This document shows positions 55,555 through 64,000 of a stretch of 64,000 bases of DNA, piece by piece (the stretch's first letter is position 1; each line of letters starts with the position of its first letter). This DNA is from Heterotrichella gracilis (taxonomy: Eukaryota; Sar; Xanthophyceae; Tribonematales; Xanthonemataceae), in the NCBI GenBank assembly GCA_032358255.1, contig JAULBX010028160.1, positions 1 to 64,000 of the forward strand. Direction: 5' to 3'. The translations under genes were made by a program, and so were the position numbers. Below the pieces are notes generated by a model that saw only the letters and a program-made list of their open reading frames with translations, had not been told where the DNA came from and made no database searches.

Positions 55555-58395
55555 TCACACCTTCCAGACCGCAATCTCCCCGCTGGAATCCCCAGACAGC
55601 AGCATGTCTGTCTTGCCTGCTGACAGGGTGCGCACGCTGTGGCTGTGGCAGTACAGGGGGCTGGCCACTGGCTCCAGCAGGCCAGGCGACCAGCGGCGCA
55701 CCAACTGCGGCAACAAAGGAGATGTTTAGGGTGCAGGGTTTGGGTTTAGGCCTGCAGGGGTAGACGCACGGGGGCATGCATGGGCGCATCGCGTGCGGCA
55801 CATGTACCTGTCTCACAGTGGCAGACACTTTTTAGGTTTTTAGGGTCTCCAATTTGCAGCACACGATCACCAGGTGTTCCAACTGGCATGGCATGCTCTT
55901 GGCGTATCAATGCACTCTGGACCTGACACTGCAAAACCTAGGTGCAGACCATCCCCAGCCAGTGCCAGGATGTAACTGCGGTGGCACCATCTGTGAAGCA
56001 GCTGTCTGCTCGTCTGGCTGTACTACCGAAATGCATGCAACCAACCACCTCTTGCCAACTAAACCACGTAGCCCTCCCCTCCCTTACCTTGTCGTTCCCG
56101 CCAGTGTACAGCACGCCATCCGGCCCCACGGTCAGGCAGTAGATCCGCTCGCCATCATGGGCGTCCTTCACGCAGTTGACCAGCTCCAGCGTGAGGGCGT
56201 CCCACTGCTTCAGGCCCCCGTCATAGCTGACTGAGTAGAGAAAGTTGTTGTGGAACAGGATGCCAGTCACCCTGTCCTTGTGCGCCTTTTCCCTGGCAGC
56301 TGACTCCACCAGCTCGCCCTTTTTGGTGATCTCCCACGACCTGCAACACATGAGGGTCAACAAGTGAGCACCGCAGGGGTTCACATGAATGACACAGGAC
56401 ACAGTGGCAGGTAGATGCTCTGCCAAAAGGCCAGGGTAGCAAACGCTGATTCAGCCACCATCACCACCACCGCCGCCGCCGCAACCCCAGGTGAACGCTC
56501 CGACTGTGCCCTTGCAGTCCCATACCAACGACCCATGCGGTGATGCATGAACAGCCATGTATTGTCTTTGTCCCCAAACAAACCTGACCACCTACTCACA
56601 CTGCAGTGTGACTAATAGATCAATGGGTCATTGGGGCAGTACAAGCGCTTACCTGATCGACCCGTCCGCCCCGCAGCTGTACAGGTGGTTGCTGCCGGTG
56701 GCCAAGCCTAACACATCCCCAGTGAAGAGCTGAATGTCAGCCACATGCTTGGGGACCGCGCGGCTCATGTCCCACTGGTGAATGACGTTGCACCCGCAGC
56801 TGCATATGGGGAACACAATGTAAGACAAACAGAGCTCTCACGTTGGGCTAAGTCGATCTGCTGAGACAAATCAGTGACTGGACAGCAAAGATATCAGGTA
56901 ACAAGAAAATGTAGTGTGCAGCTGGGCTGAGTAGTTACCTGAAGAGCCACTTTCCCGATGTGGCCAGTGCTCGCACCCAGCCGGTGTGGCCGTTCAGCAC
57001 AACCTGCGGAATACAGGTAAGTGCCAGTCAGCAGTAGTTGGCACAAGCTTGGATCCGGCCACAGTGAAGGGTCCTCACGCAGCCAGGCAAAGCACACCCA
57101 GTTGGGCTTACACACAGAAAGATCCTCCTCCATCACCCACCACCTCACAGGTTTATATGCAGAAGCTTAGTGCAATACCATGGTGTGGGGTTGCTTACGT
57201 TCGGCACTAGCTCCTCCTGTGGCGGCTCCCACGCGACAATGTGCCTCGCAGACAGGCCCACAAACACCTGGGTGCGGTCCACCTGGCCAGCCTGGGCAAG
57301 TGCATAGCCATCCTTCACCAGGGAGAAAACTGGCCCTCCCTCGGGAGTCAACCTGGTCACCTCGTCAGCTGTTGAGCAGCACAGCTCATCGGTGTCTCCA
57401 TTCTGTGCAGCGTGGGAGGAGTGTCAAGGTGGGTGAACTTCTCGACTGGGGTGGGGTGGGGTCTTGTCTCCTGCAACAGTCAACTATGGCAGATTCCAGA
57501 AAGGACAAGACCAGGTTGCCACCAGGAAAGCCCCCCCGTGACTCCTGCTTACCTCAAGCCGCCACAGCGCTACGGTTTTGTCCAGAGAGGAGGTGATGAA
57601 CTCCTTGCGCTTCTCTGCAAAGAAAAGCAGGGGAAATGTAAGCCAACTGAAATTCGCCCACAAACCTTGCAGATTACAAGGAGCGTGCTGTGACCACAAC
57701 ATGCACGCGTTACAAAGAAAGTGTCAACTATCAGAGTGCTATGCAAGGGGTTTGCACAACAATAGACCCGCCCATCAAAAGGGGATCTGAAGGCCTGGTG
57801 CATGCAGCGAGGGTTTGGGCGATGCACACCAAAAAGTAGCAGAACCAGTACCGATTGCTTTTAAAGCTGATGCGGACAACCAATCAAACAATAGAAACGA
57901 AGCAATAGCGTGGCAAAGCCTTTGACTCCATGCACAAGACCAGCGGTCCGGAGATACGTCAGCGACCTAGGTCACACGACAACAGTCACACGACAACCCT
58001 TCAAACAGCCCGGTTACACAAAGAAGGCGAGGGGGATAGCGTTGCTTTTGCTTTTTCCAAACTTCCCGGTTTCGGCAGCCAGTGTGTATTCACGACCATC
58101 AGCGTCAGCACTTGATGACAAGGGCAAACGTATCTGCCATGCACATACCATCGTCCACCAGGACCAAACCAGCCGTCACCGCTCCCGTGTGTGCGGTTAG
58201 GCGCTGGCACAGTATCGCTTCCTTGCCCTGCTCCTCCCAGAGCACTTGGCACACGCAGCGAACCGCCAAGCTCGACTGGATGGCGGAGCCCCGGGCAACG
58301 CGCTTTGGAGCACGCAGGTGTCTGGAAATGGGCACGAGCCGAGCAGACAGCAGGCTACTGTTCAAAACACCACGACCAGCGACAACCGGAGGCAT
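55555..58395 (-). CDS. WD40-repeat protein, single beta-propeller
   Basis: Seven exons (complement): 58149-58395, 57553-57614, 57199-57402, 56939-57003, 56653-56799, 56088-56340, 55555-55704; 375 residues, all phases consistent. The start is the first ATG in frame after an upstream stop. WD40 blades are visible: LTAHTGAVTAG with FITSSLDKTVALWRLE, NGHTGWVRALATSGKWLF, GCNVIHQWDM with HLYSCGADGSIRSWEI, HKDRVTGILFHNNFLYSVS with GGLKQWD, HDGERIYCLTVGPDGVLYTG with RRWSPG, and a last blade LLSGDSSGEIAVWKV at the C terminus. The first 60 residues precede the propeller. Length and blade number indicate one propeller acting as a protein-binding scaffold. I cannot name the orthologue. The upstream region is shared with TRM8. 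Confidence 0.85.
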
Positions 58396-59892
58396 CGCCG
58401 TCTCTCCTGTTCCCAGACCAACCCAAATGCTGCTTGTTTTCGCCAAAGAAAAAGCTAATGCTTCCAACCGAAACTCGGGCTTCCAAAGCGTGTGGAACCC
58501 AATGCCACCCAAGTGCCTCAGTTCTTGGAACAGTTACCCCAATGCTTGTCCAACTGTACCCCCCGATAGGAATGCGCCTATGCGCGCAAGCAGCGCCTTG
58601 TAAGAACCACTTCTGGCCACGGAAAGGCCATTCGCACACCTTCTAAGCACTACACAGCCGACGGAAAGGGGCTGTTCCCAGTCCGAGCCTGAGTCGAGTT
58701 TGATTTCAGCGGCTGTAATCAGCCCCCGTGGCAGCTGCTGGAGCTGTCCCTGATTTAATTTAAATTCAATTTCGTTTTTTGTATTCTGGGAAACAAGACG
58801 TCTTTTCCTTCGCTGGACTTGGAAGTGAACTGGTATATTCCATTTGTTACGGCGTGTTGATGTCGACGTAAGACTTGCTGGGGTATTTAGATGCTGCAGG
58901 AACTACAACACTTGCACGACACTGAAACATTGGGTCTAGGTCTAGCGGTACATTGCGGCTGGGGGCTCTGCCTTTGATTGGCTGGGCACACAAAGCCGGT
59001 ATCGGTAGGCATAGGTGAGTAGCCGAACGCTTCATGTTCCTAGTGTTTTCACGTCATGAGAACGCCTTTCGCAACAAACTTGCAGCCATGCTTTGCATAT
59101 GCAAGCATGCATATGACTGCGCCGCATGCAAAGTTTCTCCCTAGTTGACATGCGCTGCACGCACTATTTTTGCAACGGTAGACACCATGCAGACGACAAA
59201 TTTGTGTTTAGTTAGTGAACTTGACCCTTATGGAGTTGAACGCTGTAGACATTGGCATCGCAGTGGTGTGCCTATGCGCCAGTGCCCACCATGGAGTCAC
59301 TCTGTAGACGGTATTTGGCAACCTGCGACACCAAACCATACTACCTACTTGGTGCAAAATTTTACGGCACTCACAATAACGAGGGGTGCACTTGCAGCCA
59401 ACCACATGCCATATGTGTGCACATACCCTTTGCAAGGGTACACTGTATTCCTAAGCACAACCTCGCTGTGGCACTTGCAGGGCAGTGCAATAGTCACCAC
59501 ACCGAGCAGCAGCGCTCACTGATCCCTGGGACAGCTGTACCACAAGCTGTTCACTGTAGCAAAAGCAAGCCCGGGTCAGCTCATCAACGTGCCAGGTGGC
59601 GACTACCTAGCCAGCGACAACAGCGGCGCACTTTCAGAGCAGAAGCATCTTTGCTGTGTTGCTACAAGAGCATTCGCGGTCCTACAGGGCATTGCAGCAG
59701 CACCTGGTGAAGCCAAGGGAGGTCAAGGGCCAGTGCAACATCGCGTGTGCGGGGCTGGTTTTCTCGCCCGCAAAGCTCAAGTTAATAGCAGCACAATTAC
59801 CAGTACTACCACCACAACCAACCAGCCACAAATACCCCCCCCCCATCACCACCACTGCCACCAACAACACCACCACCAACAGCACGAGCACC
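58396..59892. promoter_or_regulatory. Divergent intergenic region, WD40/TRM8
   Basis: A 1.5-kb interval between two start codons. It includes the AT-rich stretch TTTAATTTAAATTCAATTTC near 58752 and, close to TRM8, a CAC/ACC-rich tract (59808-59890) probably in the 5' UTR. No gene is evident. Confidence 0.4.
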
Positions 59893-62749
<2,857 letters not shown>

Positions 62750-64000
62750 GGCCCCCAAAGCTTGAGGGACGGTGCACAGCAGGGTTTTTTCACCAGGGTG
62801 GTGGTGGTGGTGGTGGGAGGGTGAGGGAGAGGGAGGGGGGCCTGCTGGTGGATGCAGCGCAGCCACAATGCGAGTGCGCTGGTGGTGATGCTGGGCACAT
62901 CCGATGGCCGGTGACCATGTGATTCATTATAGTAATTTATAATTATTTGCTCATTGTAATCTGGGTAAGCACCACACGGTGACACCACGAGAGGCCACCT
63001 GGCAGACAGCCTGCATCTGATTCATCACATGCACACACTATTGTACTATCAGTAATGCGGATGGTCTGGCACTGTTATGGCATGGCATTGCCGTCATGGT
63101 GTACACCATGCATGCACCGCCTATTGGCATTGCCATGGCCACCATATCATGTACCATATGGTGGCATGCATGGCACTGTGCAGCGAGTCATCATGGCACT
63201 GCCGGGCATCATGCATGCCATTCAATTCCAATCTTGCATGCAGTGAGGCTCACTGTGCAACGGCATTTGATGATGCATGATGTTGAGGCAACTTGAAGGC
63301 GCCGCCTGCGTACGTGCGTCTTGCTTATCATCACTGCAGCTGCTGCAGCACTTGACCCACGCCTTCCGAGAAGGAATTTCAATAGCGCTAATAAGACAAT
63401 ATAAAATAATTCACATCATTATTGATCTACATATGGTAACCTCGATGACCTAAGCATGCTGCATCTACCAGAAAAATCTTAACTTTAATGATTCTTCAGA
63501 CATCCTACACGTCACACTCTTACCAGCTCGTTCGATGTGAAGAACGATAATGTTTATTGCATAGACTTCAAAGTTTGCCGCGGGGCATGCCTCACTAGTA
63601 TGCCCTCGAGAGCCAGCCTCAGATCCAGAGGCAATTGACTCAATGGTCAGACAATTCCAGCGGCAATCGCTGTGACACCAGCTTCTAAACCAAACAGATT
63701 AGCAGCATCAGTCTGCTTGCCATGCACAACTGCAGTCCACTCCAACGACCATCGTTTGCATGGGCGTGTTTAGACAGAAGATTGTTCAAACCTATGCTGT
63801 CCTATGGGAACCATGTGTAGACCGCCATGTTGCTCATCATGAGCACAACTTGAAGGGCAGCGCTTGGTGTTGAGTGTGCTACTCCCTGCAGAACGTACGA
63901 TCCCCATGCCACAGTGTGTGCTGTTGGGGCTGGATCAGTAATCGGTGACACCTCCTCCAGAGTATCAAAGTCTTGGACGCGTGCCTCAGGCACTGGCTGG
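62750..64000. other. Downstream region and window edge
   Basis: After the TRM8 stop there is a GGTGGT tract (62796-62816) in the presumed 3' UTR and a stretch rich in GGCATGGCATTGCC-like words (63060-63240). A minus-strand open frame (63802 to the window end) is listed separately. Confidence 0.45.
63802..64000 (-). CDS. Possible 3' end of a gene running off the window
   Basis: The frame is open from the window edge to a TAG at 63802-63804 and contains VQDFDTLEEVSPITDPAPTA and ends NMAVYTWFP. No family is recognised. It may be a terminal exon of a minus-strand gene lying mostly beyond the window, or chance. Confidence 0.25.
   Translation of the reverse strand, partial: QPVPEARVQDFDTLEEVSPITDPAPTAHTVAWGSYVLQGVAHSTPSAALQVVLMMSNMAVYTWFP

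Overview
The window looks like nuclear DNA of a green alga. It carries genes with many short GT-AG introns, a plastid-type beta-ketoacyl-ACP synthase III, a three-helix LHC/ELIP-like thylakoid protein with an apparent transit peptide, a plant-type RR-TZF zinc-finger protein, a plant-type B14.7/Tim17-family protein, and many short plant-type telomere motifs (TTTAGGG/CCCTAAA) inside introns. A SPAG1-like dynein-arm assembly factor suggests that the lineage has, or recently had, a flagellated stage. I cannot fix the species.

Layout: 1-8.1 kb is AT-rich, without a convincing gene, and holds diverged dispersed repeats. A B14.7/NDUFA11-like gene (-, 8154-10015) diverges from an acidic coiled protein of unknown function (+, 10638-14588). 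Next come KAS III (-, 16908-18947), a CCCH RR-TZF protein (-, 21049-23852) and a 19-exon SPAG1-like gene (-, 25576-37118), which diverges from a signal-anchored GT34-like glycosyltransferase (+, 37646-40594). Then follow an LHC/ELIP-like gene (-, 42038-44180), a 14-exon helical protein of unknown function (-, 45001-51931) diverging from a metallothionein (+, 52797-53042), and a WD40 protein (-, 55555-58395) diverging from the tRNA m7G46 methyltransferase TRM8/METTL1 (+, 59893-62749). The exon models were built by hand from reading frame, GT-AG (one GC-AG) sites and protein family. In every model the exon lengths give a continuous frame.

The most unusual feature is structural. Introns in at least seven of these genes carry decayed tandem copies of the neighbouring exon's head or tail, each including the splice site ('splice-junction echoes'). 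In TRM8 all four introns have them. Several of the duplicated units contain telomere-like motifs, and one SPAG1 intron is flanked at both splice sites by the same direct repeat of about 25 bp, as expected if a tandem duplication created it. The window therefore looks like a snapshot of introns being made and enlarged by small tandem duplications.

The genes do not form one pathway. They are ordinary housekeeping, plastid and flagellar genes. Neighbours often share a divergent intergenic region of 0.5-1.5 kb. No rRNA, tRNA, CRISPR array or virus-like element was recognised.
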